64,000 nt of DNA, taken from FEB-12 sp964503315. Lineage in GTDB: Bacteria; Zixibacteria; MSB-5A5; GN15; FEB-12. Numbering within the stretch: position 1 is the stretch's first letter; every line of letters starts with the position of its first letter. Both the position numbers and the translations under genes were made by a program. Of the stretch, positions 17,385-25,113 are shown piece by piece. The notes below the pieces were generated by a model. That model saw only the letters and a program-made list of their open reading frames with translations. It did not search any database and had not been told where the DNA came from. Location: assembly GCA_964503315.1 (NCBI GenBank), contig CAZCZL010000004.1, positions 124,001-188,000 of the forward strand, in the 5' to 3' direction.

Positions 17385-17952
17385 TGTCTGTCTCTCCCTT
17401 CGGCTCGGTCTGCGGCGCGGGGGCAGCCTCTACTACTTTCTTCTCTACTGCCGCGGTAGCGGCAGGAGCCGGAGCGGCGGCCGGTTTCGGCTCGGCTTTC
17501 TTCTTGCGAGTGTCGACATAGTCAACATCGCGACCGCATTCCTGCAACTTTTTCACATCCCAGGTGAGATCTTCTTTATGAATGGTCGAGAACTCGTACT
17601 TGCCGGCCATTTTGAGAGCTGAGAAGTTACAGGCTTCTTCGCATAGGCCGCAGAAACAGCAGAGGCCAAAATCTATATCGAAGGATTTCAGGTCGCGTTT
17701 TTTGGTCGCTTCATCGCGCGGCGCGACGATGCGAATCGCACCGGTCGGACAGGCTTTCATGCAGAGCAGGCAGGCCGTGCAGTTAAGATCACCGGTCTCT
17801 TTGTCGGAGAGCAGGACGACAATGCCGCGCGAACGCTCCGGCATGGTCCACTTCTCTTCCGGATACTGGATCGTGATGGCATGTTTCCCCAGATGTTTGC
17901 TGGTGATCCCCATGCCTTTGAACAAGTTCTTTATATCTTTCCACAAACCCAT
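17377..17952 (-). CDS. nuoI: NADH-quinone oxidoreductase-type subunit I (2x[4Fe-4S])
   Basis: NuoI carries clusters N6a and N6b and passes electrons toward NuoB. Both ferredoxin motifs are intact: Cys58, 61, 64, 68 (CTACLLCMKAC) and Cys98, 101, 104, 108 (CFCGLCEEAC). The 191-residue protein is longer than the core, because residues from about 149 form a Lys/Ala/Pro-rich tail (for example KKAEPKPAAAPAPAA) with no recognisable fold. Unlike many bacterial operons, no nuoG precedes nuoH, so the electron donor to these clusters is not encoded here. It lies 16 nt after nuoH and overlaps nuoJ. Confidence 0.93.
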   Translation of the reverse strand: MGLWKDIKNLFKGMGITSKHLGKHAITIQYPEEKWTMPERSRGIVVLLSDKETGDLNCTACLLCMKACPTGAIRIVAPRDEATKKRDLKSFDIDFGLCCFCGLCEEACNFSALKMAGKYEFSTIHKEDLTWDVKKLQECGRDVDYVDTRKKKAEPKPAAAPAPAATAAVEKKVVEAAPAPQTEPKGETDNA

Positions 17953-17968
17953 CAGTGCACCATCCAGC

Positions 17969-19036
17969 CTACCAGTACCATCCCAACAGCTTCATCGTCG
18001 CCGCGAGTATGAGGTTGACGAAAGTCAGGGGGACCAGGAATTTCCAGGCGAACTCCATCAGTTGGTCAACACGCAACCGCGGGAATGTCCACCGGAAGAT
18101 CATCAGAATGAAGACAACGAAGAGTGTCTTCAACAGGAACCAGATCCATGACGGCAACAGCGGACCGTTCCATCCGCCCAGGAAGAGGGTGGTGGCGATC
18201 GCCGACACCGTGAACATATTGACGAACTCCGCCAGGAAAAACATGGCGAACTTCATGCCGCTATACTCGACGTTATATCCGGCTACCAACTCCTGCTCGG
18301 CCTCGGGAATATCAAACGGCGTGCGGTTCGTTTCCGCTGTAGCCGTAATGAGATAGGTGATGAAGGCGAGCGGCCCGAACGGGAGCCGGAAGACAAACCA
18401 GTTGAAAATGCCGTGTCCCTGCTGCGAGGCGACGATATCCCCCATTGAGAGCGAGCCTGAGAAGAGGATCACTACTAGAATAGAGAGAATCATCGGGACT
18501 TCGTAGGAGACCACCTGCGCGGCCGACCGAATTCCACCTAGTAGCGCGTATTTGTTATTTGAGCCCCACCCGGCCATGAGAAGCGAGATGATGGTAAAGG
18601 TCGTGACGGCTATGACGTAGAGTATGCCGATATTGAGATCGGCTACGATCAGGCCGTCACCGAACGGAATGACCACGTACGCGGCGAACGCCGCGACAAA
18701 GCAGATGACCGGCGCCCAGAAGAAGACTGTCCGGTCACGCGTGTCGACCAGAACATCTTCCTTCTGTAACAGCTTGATGGCATCCATAATAGTCTGATAC
18801 CAGCCGTGCCAGCCGACCCGCATCGGTCCGAAACGCTGCTGGATATGCGCGGATATCTTCCGCTCCCACCAGACGAGGAACAGCGCCAACACCGCCAGGA
18901 GGCCGAACATCACCACCGCGAGCACGGTGTATGTAATGATGGTGACCCAAATCTCGGGAAGACCGGTAGCGGTCAGTTTTTCATACAGCCATCGGAAGAC
19001 GACGATCAGCTCGCCGCTGGCGAGAATCGGGCTCAT
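17969..19036 (-). CDS. nuoH: NADH-quinone oxidoreductase-type subunit H
   Basis: NuoH forms the quinone chamber at the junction of the hydrophilic and membrane arms. The 355-residue protein has eight helices. The conserved loop residues are seen in ERKISAHIQQRFGPMRVGWHG, and the glutamates in ETNRTPFDIPEAEQELVAGY. Its ATG overlaps the nuoD stop (ATGA), implying coupled translation. Confidence 0.95.
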   Translation of the reverse strand: MSPILASGELIVVFRWLYEKLTATGLPEIWVTIITYTVLAVVMFGLLAVLALFLVWWERKISAHIQQRFGPMRVGWHGWYQTIMDAIKLLQKEDVLVDTRDRTVFFWAPVICFVAAFAAYVVIPFGDGLIVADLNIGILYVIAVTTFTIISLLMAGWGSNNKYALLGGIRSAAQVVSYEVPMILSILVVILFSGSLSMGDIVASQQGHGIFNWFVFRLPFGPLAFITYLITATAETNRTPFDIPEAEQELVAGYNVEYSGMKFAMFFLAEFVNMFTVSAIATTLFLGGWNGPLLPSWIWFLLKTLFVVFILMIFRWTFPRLRVDQLMEFAWKFLVPLTFVNLILAATMKLLGWYW

Positions 19037-20136
19037 CGATCCACCTCCGGCATGATGATATCCAGTGAGGCCATGATGGCGACGATATCGGCGATGAGGA
19101 GTCCTTTACCGATCTCCGGAAGCACCTGCAACTGGTTGTAAGAGCCACCACGGGTTTTGACACGCGCTGGCTTGTTGGTGCCGTCGGAGAGGAGATACAC
19201 ACCCAATTCACCGCGTGAATTCTCGATGCGAGCGTATACTTCGCCGACCGGAGGCTTGAAATTGGGCGAGACTTTGGCTTTGATATCGCCTTCGGGAAGG
19301 CCATCCAACGCCTGCGACACGATCTTGAGAGATTCCTTGATCTCCTGAAGTCGCTGAATATATCGGTCGTAGCAGTCGCCATTTTTCTGGGTCGGAATAT
19401 TGAACTGGAAGCGATCGTAAATGGAATACGGGTCGTTCCGTCGGATATCGAACTTCACGCCGCTGGCACGGAGAGCCGGACCGGAGACGCCCCAGGCGAT
19501 CGCTTTTTCGGGGCTCAATACGCCCACCCCTGTATTGCGCGCAACCCAGATCGGATTCTCATTAAGCAGACCTTCGTAGTCGGACATCTTTTCGGTGATG
19601 GTCGCTACTGCTTCGCGCGCTTTCGGCACAAATTGCGGCGGGATATCGCGCGCCACGCCGCCGATACGGATATAGTTGTAGGTCAAACGCTGACCGCAGG
19701 TCATTTCAAAAAGATCCATGATCAGTTCGCGTTCACGGAACCCATAGAGGAATGGCGTGATCGCGCCCAGATCCAGCGCGGTCGTGCCATACCAGAGCAG
19801 GTGCGACGCGATACGATTCAGTTCGAGCATAATGACCCGGAGATATTCCGCGCGCTCCGGCACCTGGATGGCGGCCAGACGCTCCGCCGCCAGGGCAAAC
19901 ACGTAGTTGCAGGACATCGCCGTGACATATTCGAACCGATCAAGGATCGGAATACATTGCGGATAGGTGCGGTTCTCGCAGATCTTCTCGAGCGCGCGGT
20001 GCAGGTAGCCGATATACGGCTCGATCTTGACCACCCGTTCACCATCCATGGTCAACAGCAGACGGCAGACGCCGTGCGTTGACGGGTGGTGCGGCCCCAT
20101 ATTGACGACGAATTCTTCAGTTCTCAATGCACTCAT
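19033..20136 (-). CDS. nuoD: NADH-quinone oxidoreductase-type subunit D (49 kDa)
   Basis: NuoD, related to NiFe-hydrogenase large subunits, lines the quinone-binding cavity. The 367-residue protein begins with the conserved NMGPHHPSTHGV loop, which carries the quinone-contacting histidine. It also contains LDRFEYVTAMSCNYVFALA and ends in the conserved IMASLDIIMPEVDR. It is a separate polypeptide from NuoC, unlike the fused NuoCD of enterobacteria. Both ends overlap neighbouring genes by 4 nt. Confidence 0.95.
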   Translation of the reverse strand: MSALRTEEFVVNMGPHHPSTHGVCRLLLTMDGERVVKIEPYIGYLHRALEKICENRTYPQCIPILDRFEYVTAMSCNYVFALAAERLAAIQVPERAEYLRVIMLELNRIASHLLWYGTTALDLGAITPFLYGFRERELIMDLFEMTCGQRLTYNYIRIGGVARDIPPQFVPKAREAVATITEKMSDYEGLLNENPIWVARNTGVGVLSPEKAIAWGVSGPALRASGVKFDIRRNDPYSIYDRFQFNIPTQKNGDCYDRYIQRLQEIKESLKIVSQALDGLPEGDIKAKVSPNFKPPVGEVYARIENSRGELGVYLLSDGTNKPARVKTRGGSYNQLQVLPEIGKGLLIADIVAIMASLDIIMPEVDR

Positions 20137-20609
20137 GCGCCAAACTCCGGGAGGCGGATAAAGTCAGGAGCATCCCAATCTTTGCGCATCGGATGTCCCT
20201 GGCTCCAATCGTCCGGCAGTAGAAACCGTTTCAGATTGTCATGCCCCTTGATGTTGATTCCGTACAGCTCCCACATCTCCCGCTCATACCAATTGGCTCC
20301 GGGCCAGATGTCCATCACGGTCACAACCTCCGCTTTGTCGTAGGCAAGGCGAAGTTTCAGGTCGAGACGCAGATTCTTGGTGGTGGAGGCGAGCTGGTAG
20401 ATAACCTCAAACTGCTCTTTAGTATCGATGCCGCCAAGATTGCAGAGATAATCAAACTGTAGGTTCGCGTCGTCGCGAAGCGCCAGCGCGGTCGCGTGCA
20501 GATTTTCGGCGGTCACCAGATAGACCGGATCATACCGACCGGTATCCAGCAGGGTGAGAGTCGAGGCAAAGTGACTGGCGATATAGTCTTTCAATTCGTC
20601 TTTGGTCAT
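20133..20609 (-). CDS. nuoC: NADH-quinone oxidoreductase-type subunit C (30 kDa)
   Basis: This 158-residue hydrophilic subunit contains the 30-kDa signature around WPGANWYEREMWELYGI, followed by HDNLKRFLLPDDW. It packs against NuoD and NuoB in the connecting domain and binds no cofactor. It starts 1 nt after nuoB ends and overlaps nuoD by 4 nt. Confidence 0.95.
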   Translation of the reverse strand: MTKDELKDYIASHFASTLTLLDTGRYDPVYLVTAENLHATALALRDDANLQFDYLCNLGGIDTKEQFEVIYQLASTTKNLRLDLKLRLAYDKAEVVTVMDIWPGANWYEREMWELYGINIKGHDNLKRFLLPDDWSQGHPMRKDWDAPDFIRLPEFGA

Positions 20610-20610
20610 A

Positions 20611-21120
20611 TCACTTCTGCCAATCGCTCAGCTTTTGCGCTTTGATCTTTTTCTGGAGTGTCAGGCATCCTTCCAGAAGCGATTCCGGACGGGGCGGACA
20701 CCCGGGGATATAGACATCGACCGGCACAATATGGTCGATACCTTTTTCGACCGCGTAGCTGTCGTAGTAGAAGGGCCCCCCTTTGACCGTACAGCCACCC
20801 ATCGCGATCACGTAGCGCGGCTCGGCCATCTGGTCGTACAGTTTACGAAGGCGCGGCGCCATCTTCTTAGTGATGGTCCCTGCGGCTATGATGAGGTCGG
20901 ATTGACGAGGTGAAGCCCGGAAGATCATTCCGAGGCGGTCAAAATCATAACGGGAGGCGCCGGTCGCCATCAATTCTATGGCACAGCAGGCGGTTCCGAA
21001 CAGGAGATACCAGAGCGAGCAGGCCTGACCGTGGTGGAGGATCTTCTCTAGTGAGGTCGTCACCAAAGCTCCGCCGGGGATCTTTTCGGCGTAGACGGGA
21101 AGTTCTTTGATCACACCCAT
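20611..21120 (-). CDS. nuoB: NADH-quinone oxidoreductase-type subunit B (PSST, cluster N2)
   Basis: NuoB holds the terminal [4Fe-4S] cluster N2 that reduces quinone. The cluster ligands are present: the unusual adjacent pair Cys45-Cys46 (FGTACCAIEL), Cys110 (MGGCTVKGGP) and Cys141 (IPGCPPRPE). The protein is 169 residues from ATG 21120; a longer frame to 21231 lies inside nuoA and is not used. The start overlaps the end of nuoA by 10 nt. Confidence 0.95.
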   Translation of the reverse strand: MGVIKELPVYAEKIPGGALVTTSLEKILHHGQACSLWYLLFGTACCAIELMATGASRYDFDRLGMIFRASPRQSDLIIAAGTITKKMAPRLRKLYDQMAEPRYVIAMGGCTVKGGPFYYDSYAVEKGIDHIVPVDVYIPGCPPRPESLLEGCLTLQKKIKAQKLSDWQK

Positions 21121-21464
21121 TTCAGTGCCCCTCGTTTCCAGGCGTAGTACAGGCCAAAGAGCAGGATCAGGATGAATATGATCATCTCTACCAGGGCGTA
21201 CAGGCCGAGTTGGTTGAACGCCACCGCCCACGGAAACATGAAGACCGCCTCGACATCAAAGATCACAAAGATGAGGGCGAACAGGTAAAACCGGGGGTTG
21301 AACTGGATCCAGGAATCACCAACCGGCTCCTCGGCGCACTCATAGTTGACATTTTTTGCCGGGTATGGGTTGCGGGGGCGAATCAGGCGGGATATGAAAA
21401 AGGTGACGAGAACTATGCCACTTCCGGCTATAATGAAAATTGCTGGTGCCAAATACTCCGACAT
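21111..21464 (-). CDS. nuoA: NADH-quinone oxidoreductase-type subunit A
   Basis: This 117-residue subunit has three helices. The conserved loop between helices 1 and 2 has the cysteine in NYECAEEPVG, and PRFYLFALIFVIFDVEAVF follows with its membrane acids. It is the first gene of the nuo operon, with GAGGAGTG upstream of ATG 21464. Its leader contains a CRP-family consensus site and an overlapping inverted repeat, so the operon is probably regulated there. Confidence 0.95.
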   Translation of the reverse strand: MSEYLAPAIFIIAGSGIVLVTFFISRLIRPRNPYPAKNVNYECAEEPVGDSWIQFNPRFYLFALIFVIFDVEAVFMFPWAVAFNQLGLYALVEMIIFILILLFGLYYAWKRGALKWV

Positions 21465-21483
21465 CTCTCATCACTCCTCAAGC

Positions 21484-21501
21484 CACATATCGGAATATGT
21501 G
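21484..21501. promoter_or_regulatory. Inverted repeat in the nuoA leader
   Basis: CACATAT (21484-21490) and ATATGTG (21495-21501) are perfect 7-bp arms around CGGA, 20 nt before the nuoA start. The right arm overlaps the adjacent TGTGA-N6-TCACA site, so the two could bind competing proteins or form one compound operator. Confidence 0.45.
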
Positions 21502-21513
21502 ACCGAATTCACA
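21498..21513. promoter_or_regulatory. CRP/FNR-superfamily consensus site upstream of nuoA
   Basis: The 16-bp site TGTGA-CCGAAT-TCACA matches the E. coli CRP consensus core exactly. It lies 34 nt upstream of nuoA. The same core with a different spacer occurs upstream of fumC at 53642-53657. No CRP-family gene is in the window. Confidence 0.6.
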
Positions 21514-21783
21514 AGTTACGATTAGCCAAGAAAATTAGTTTTGATTGAAAGTCAAGCTGTTTTTTGAATTCTCTACCGGCCAAGTCCTTTTCCTGCAAAT
21601 AGGTTGGTAGTCACAAAGTTAACAAAAAAGTACACGTTAAATCAGGACTGCCATTGTGGAGTTAAACTAGACATAATACCTTTTTTATCCGCTTAAGCCG
21701 CCACAGATTAGCTTAGAAGAGCGGATGAAATTGGAAATCCCGGGTGTTTTTGTCGATTTCCGACCACCCCTCCCCCTCCTGCA
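21514..21783. other. AT-rich intergenic region upstream of nuoA, no gene seen
   Basis: No coding frame of plausible length is found here. The region is clearly more AT-rich than its neighbours, as expected for a promoter region of the large nuo operon, but I could not assign a convincing -35/-10 pair. A loose repeat, GGAAATC (21733-21739) and GATTTCC (21755-21761), lies after ridA and has no T run. Confidence 0.5.
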
Positions 21784-22167
21784 TCAGACCACCGCTATGG
21801 CCTCAATCTCGATCTTAACCCCTTTCGGGAGCTTGGATACCTCGACCGTCGATCTCGCTGGCGGGTTGACATCAAAATAAGTGGAATACATCTCATTGAC
21901 CGGCCCGAAATCCCCCATGTCGGTCAGGAAGATGGTGGTTTTGATGATATTGGAGTAATCCACGCCGGCTTCGCGAAGCAGGCCGCCGATGTTGTCCATC
22001 ACTTGCTTGCATTGCTCGGCCGCGGTCTTGCCGACAACTTCGCCGGTCTTGGGATTGAGCGGGATCTGGCCAGAGCAATAAATGATAGCCTTTGGTTCGA
22101 TACGGATTGCCTGGGAATAGGGTCCGATCGCCGCCGGAGCTTTATCAGTACGAATGATCTCTTTCAT
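21784..22167 (-). CDS. ridA: RidA family enamine/imine deaminase
   Basis: The 127-residue protein matches RidA (YjgF/YER057c/UK114) over its whole length. It opens with KAPAAIGPYSQAI and has the catalytic arginine in NPPARSTVEV and the closing KIEIEAIAV. RidA trimers hydrolyse reactive 2-aminoacrylate-type enamines made by PLP enzymes. The strong GAGGAGG upstream of ATG 22167 supports the start. It lies 67 nt downstream of a DoxX gene; functional coupling is not evident. Confidence 0.93.
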   Translation of the reverse strand: MKEIIRTDKAPAAIGPYSQAIRIEPKAIIYCSGQIPLNPKTGEVVGKTAAEQCKQVMDNIGGLLREAGVDYSNIIKTTIFLTDMGDFGPVNEMYSTYFDVNPPARSTVEVSKLPKGVKIEIEAIAVV

Positions 22168-22233
22168 GTTACCTCCTCAAGGTACGAGAAGATAACGGGA
22201 GGTCACGGGCGCGTCAGCAAAAAACGGTAGAGG

Positions 22234-22620
22234 CTACTTCCCCAATTTCCACCGATTTGAGTCCGAAAAGTAAACGCCCACCAGAACGACCAATAGATAA
22301 GTTAGATTTGGTCCGACACCCTGCGGTTGGCCCTGGACCACCTTACCGAAAGAGAGAACCGCCAGCAGCGCGCCAGTCACTATCAGGGCCAGAAGGTATT
22401 GGTACCCGGCGAGGAACATCAGACCGACAAGTAGTTCAACAAACGGGAGCGCGTAGGCAAACGGGATGACCACAAAACCGGGAAGCCAGGTTTCGGCGAA
22501 TCCTTCGATTATCCCAGTCGGTGATTGCGGGTACGACATCACCTTGCCGATACCGTGAGCGACAAAGATGATCCCCAGTGAGAAACGAATAAGAAGTGTT
22601 ATCCAGTGCGCATTAGTCAT
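22234..22620 (-). CDS. DoxX family membrane protein
   Basis: The 128-residue protein has four membrane helices and the DoxX pattern: RFSLGIIFVAHGIGKV in helix 1 and an acidic residue in ALPFVELLVGLMFLAGY in helix 2. DoxX-type proteins are linked in various bacteria to thiosulfate-quinone oxidation or membrane redox stress, but most have no defined reaction. AAGGAG lies 7 nt before ATG 22620. It precedes ridA and could form a short transcript with it. Confidence 0.85.
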   Translation of the reverse strand: MTNAHWITLLIRFSLGIIFVAHGIGKVMSYPQSPTGIIEGFAETWLPGFVVIPFAYALPFVELLVGLMFLAGYQYLLALIVTGALLAVLSFGKVVQGQPQGVGPNLTYLLVVLVGVYFSDSNRWKLGK

Positions 22621-22725
22621 TTGTCAACTCCTTGATGTGTAATAATGGCCATGGCTCGTCTATGATAAGACAGTCGACCATGGCAGTTGGTTCCAGAGGT
22701 GAAGCGAATGGCGGGATGACAGCGG

Positions 22726-23706
22726 TCAGATCTCGAGCAGGCCGGTAGGGCCCATCAATTCCACGAAGATGCGAAGCAATTGCTCGTCGTACGCCCCCTT
22801 GAGGCCAAACATGATCCGGAGCGCCGGAAAGGTCTCCATCGCCTTCTGGTAGACGCGCTGGGTGGTCATGGCATCGAAAGAGTCGGCGATCGCGACTATC
22901 TTGGAGTAGATATGGACCTCGTCTAGCGACAGTCCATCCGGATAGCCGCGGCGGTCTCCCCGTTCATGGTGCTGCAGGACGGGATAGTAAACGGTTTCGC
23001 TGACGATCCCGGTCTCGGTGAGAATATCGACTCCCCATTTGGGGTGCTTTTTCATGATCTCGAATTCTATCGGCGTCAGCGCGCTTCGCTTGTTGAGGAT
23101 CCGCTCTGAGATGCGGGATTTACCGATGTCATGCAGCAAGGCACCGACTCCCAGTTCGTGCATGAACTGCTCATCCTTGATCCCCATCTGCTGGGCCAGG
23201 GCGATCGAGAACGTGCAGACGTTGACGGAATGAGTATAGGTGTAGTAGTCGAACGACGTGATCTTCAGCAGATTAAGGAAGGCATCCCGACCTTTGAGTA
23301 TATGGTCGACCGTATTGGCGACCAGCGCTTGAGAACGATGGATATTGTCGCCCAATGTCGGGTTGTTCAGGACATCCTTCACCAGGTTGGTGGAGGTATC
23401 ATACAGGATCGCCGCCTTCTTCTCTTCCTGGATGGTCCGGTCGGTCAGGATCTTGTCGAGGTGGGCCTCGATATACCGCTGGTACTTATCCTTGTTTTCG
23501 AACGGGACATAGAGCTTGTCGACCCGATTATCGAGCAATTTCTGGCGCGTCCGCTCGGTGAATGGGAGATTAGGCGCTCGATAGAGCACCAGCTCATTGT
23601 TCACCTTGAGGAACAGATCAAAATCCAGGATCGAATCGACCCGAAGCGAATCCAGGTAGATCGGCAGATATTTCTGTTCGGTTCTGGTTCTGATGGCAGT
23701 CGACAC
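22726..23706 (-). CDS. HD-GYP domain protein (probable cyclic di-GMP phosphodiesterase)
   Basis: The 326-residue cytosolic protein has an N-terminal region of about 140 residues resembling the DUF3391-type extension, then an HD-GYP domain. Metal-binding residues are present: HD at 192-193 (LLHDIGKSRI) and HHE at 246-248. GYP follows at 254-256, within HHERGDRRGYPDGLS. The usual DGxGYP reads DRRGYP, so one glycine is replaced by arginine. These enzymes hydrolyse c-di-GMP or act as sensors. The start is a GTG at 23706 with AAGGA upstream. No receiver domain is attached. No diguanylate cyclase is encoded nearby. Confidence 0.85.
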   Translation of the reverse strand: MSTAIRTRTEQKYLPIYLDSLRVDSILDFDLFLKVNNELVLYRAPNLPFTERTRQKLLDNRVDKLYVPFENKDKYQRYIEAHLDKILTDRTIQEEKKAAILYDTSTNLVKDVLNNPTLGDNIHRSQALVANTVDHILKGRDAFLNLLKITSFDYYTYTHSVNVCTFSIALAQQMGIKDEQFMHELGVGALLHDIGKSRISERILNKRSALTPIEFEIMKKHPKWGVDILTETGIVSETVYYPVLQHHERGDRRGYPDGLSLDEVHIYSKIVAIADSFDAMTTQRVYQKAMETFPALRIMFGLKGAYDEQLLRIFVELMGPTGLLEI

Positions 23707-23779
23707 CGGCTGTCCTTATACCATTGCGGTTTACGCCTTTCACTCTAGTATCGGCAGGAAAGCGCCTCTATTATAGCCA

Positions 23780-23811
23780 AAGAAAACCCCCCGGAAAGCA
23801 GGGTCCGGGGG
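23780..23811 (-). terminator. Terminator after the unknown 206-residue gene
   Basis: TCCGGGGG (23804-23811) pairs with CCCCCGGA (23788-23795); on the minus strand the hairpin is followed by TTTTC. Confidence 0.75.
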
Positions 23812-23855
23812 TGTGCTCACGGTACGAAGGGAGTATGGAAAAGTCTCGGAAATGC

Positions 23856-24476
23856 TCAGGAGCCAATGTTTTTGACCGACTGGATAACCGACTGCAGGGA
23901 GCCGGTGATATCGGTCAGGATACGGGAGTACCGCTTCAGCAGCTCTGAATACTGCCAGCGCATCTGAAACGCTTCCTCGGGGAACTGGAACAAGTCCAGA
24001 AGAGTCGCGCGATAGATCTCATCGATATACTTGATAACGTAGAACGGATAATCGGGGACATTCGGGTCATCGACTTCGCCCTTGCCGAGGCGGTCGCGGT
24101 AGACTTCGACCTTTTCCAGCACGACAGTGCCGAAACACCAGGGAGTCATGATAACGCCGAGGTTCGAGCCATCGGTGTAAAAGCGAAGGATCGCCCTCTG
24201 CAGGACATCGGTGATGACCAGGCGGGCGCGATAGAACGCGATGGTTTCGGTATTTTCAGGATGAGTGGCGGCGAGTTTGCGACGGAGTGATTCCTGATCC
24301 GCTTTCGTCCGGGCATAAACCATCTTCAGGAATGTATAGTAGTCTTCGAAATAGACCTTGCTGTTCTCGGAGAGAGACATAATGAAGTGGCCGTGTTCGT
24401 CGCGTCGGACTTTCGGCTCATGGGTGTTGGCCAGTCGTTCCGGGGAGAAGCCTCGCTGAAATTTTCCGTCTAACAT
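23856..24476 (-). CDS. Unknown conserved-looking cytosolic protein
   Basis: I do not recognise this 206-residue protein. It has no signal peptide or membrane helix. The composition is rich in charged and aromatic residues, and the predicted structure is mainly helical, with segments such as YFEDYYTFLKMVYARTK and VIKYIDEIYRATLLDLF. The ATG at 24476 is chosen because GAGAGGTG lies 7 nt upstream; an in-frame ATG at 24512 has none. It is transcribed alone, ends at a good terminator, and its upstream region holds a perfect 9+9-bp palindrome shared with a divergent small gene. Confidence 0.6.
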   Translation of the reverse strand: MLDGKFQRGFSPERLANTHEPKVRRDEHGHFIMSLSENSKVYFEDYYTFLKMVYARTKADQESLRRKLAATHPENTETIAFYRARLVITDVLQRAILRFYTDGSNLGVIMTPWCFGTVVLEKVEVYRDRLGKGEVDDPNVPDYPFYVIKYIDEIYRATLLDLFQFPEEAFQMRWQYSELLKRYSRILTDITGSLQSVIQSVKNIGS

Positions 24477-24847
24477 CGGTAACACCTCTCTCTGCTGTCG
24501 TTTCCGAGACAAGTAACAGCATAGAGTATGCCGACCATGAACGGCGAGTCATTACCCTCTTATCCGCTCCTTATCAGCTTGGCAGACAGAGAGAAATGAG
24601 AATGCCAGGAAACATGCATCTGGTTCTGGCCAGTGTGCAGAGTATGTCACAAGGTTGCGCGCTGTTGCGTGAGAGAATCAAGTATGCAAACCACTTCCGA
24701 ATAGGATCTGCTACTATGGGGAACTCCCCATAGCGAACCTTTGAACATCCCAGTTCATTCCAGACAGAAAAATCAAAATTCCGCGCGTTGACCTGCCGAT
24801 TTTTTCTAGTACGTGCCGGATTCCGGCAATCGGCAATGAGGAGTATC
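24477..24847. other. Divergent intergenic region with no gene
   Basis: This 371-bp region separates two unrecognised genes pointing away from each other. Frames inside it are short and lack ribosome binding sites. Its one clear element is a palindrome at 24714-24733. Confidence 0.5.
24714..24733. promoter_or_regulatory. 20-bp palindrome, candidate operator
   Basis: Arms CTATGGGGA (24714-24722) and TCCCCATAG (24725-24733) are perfect 9-bp inverted repeats around AC. It lies 238 bp from the minus-strand start and 115 bp from the plus-strand start. No T run follows on either strand, so it is not a terminator; an operator for a dimeric regulator is the best reading. Confidence 0.55.
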
Positions 24848-25054
24848 ATGCAACGCAACGATCGAAGCACCAAAGTGCAGGACCGACGCAAAGGTCTCCG
24901 GGCAAAAGGGTCCGGTCAGTTCACTGATGATTCAATGGATGAAATGAACAACCGACACGGAAAGCCAGGAAAACGCCAGTGGCAACAGGAGAAGCAGCTA
25001 CTCAAGCAGCTAGACCCCAAACTGCTTGAGGAGTATCTCCTGGACAACGAGTAG
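24848..25054 (+). CDS. Small basic protein of unknown function
   Basis: The 68-residue product is not recognised. It is highly charged, rich in Lys, Arg, Gln, Asp and Glu, with no hydrophobic segment. The N-terminal half appears disordered (RRKGLRAKGSG). The C-terminal half could form one amphipathic helix (QQEKQLLKQLDPKLLEEYLL). The ATG at 24848 is preferred over the longer frame from 24788 because GAGGAG lies 5 nt upstream. A terminator follows 25 nt after the stop, so it forms its own transcript. It could be a small nucleic-acid or ribosome-associated protein, but nothing shows that directly. Confidence 0.6.
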   Translation: MQRNDRSTKVQDRRKGLRAKGSGQFTDDSMDEMNNRHGKPGKRQWQQEKQLLKQLDPKLLEEYLLDNE

Positions 25055-25077
25055 CGTTTTTCCGAAAATACTGAACA

Positions 25078-25106
25078 AAGAAAGGGCCGGGTTAACCGGC
25101 CTTTTC
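25078..25106. terminator. Bidirectional terminator
   Basis: GGCCGG (25085-25090) pairs with CCGGCC (25096-25101), with a T run after it on the plus strand and CCCTTTCTTT on the minus strand. It separates the small basic gene from the convergent VWA gene. Confidence 0.8.
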
Positions 25107-25113
25107 CGCATCT

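Noticed and set aside
21733..21761. Terminator after ridA
   Set aside because: The GGAAATC/GATTTCC repeat has a 15-nt loop and no T run.
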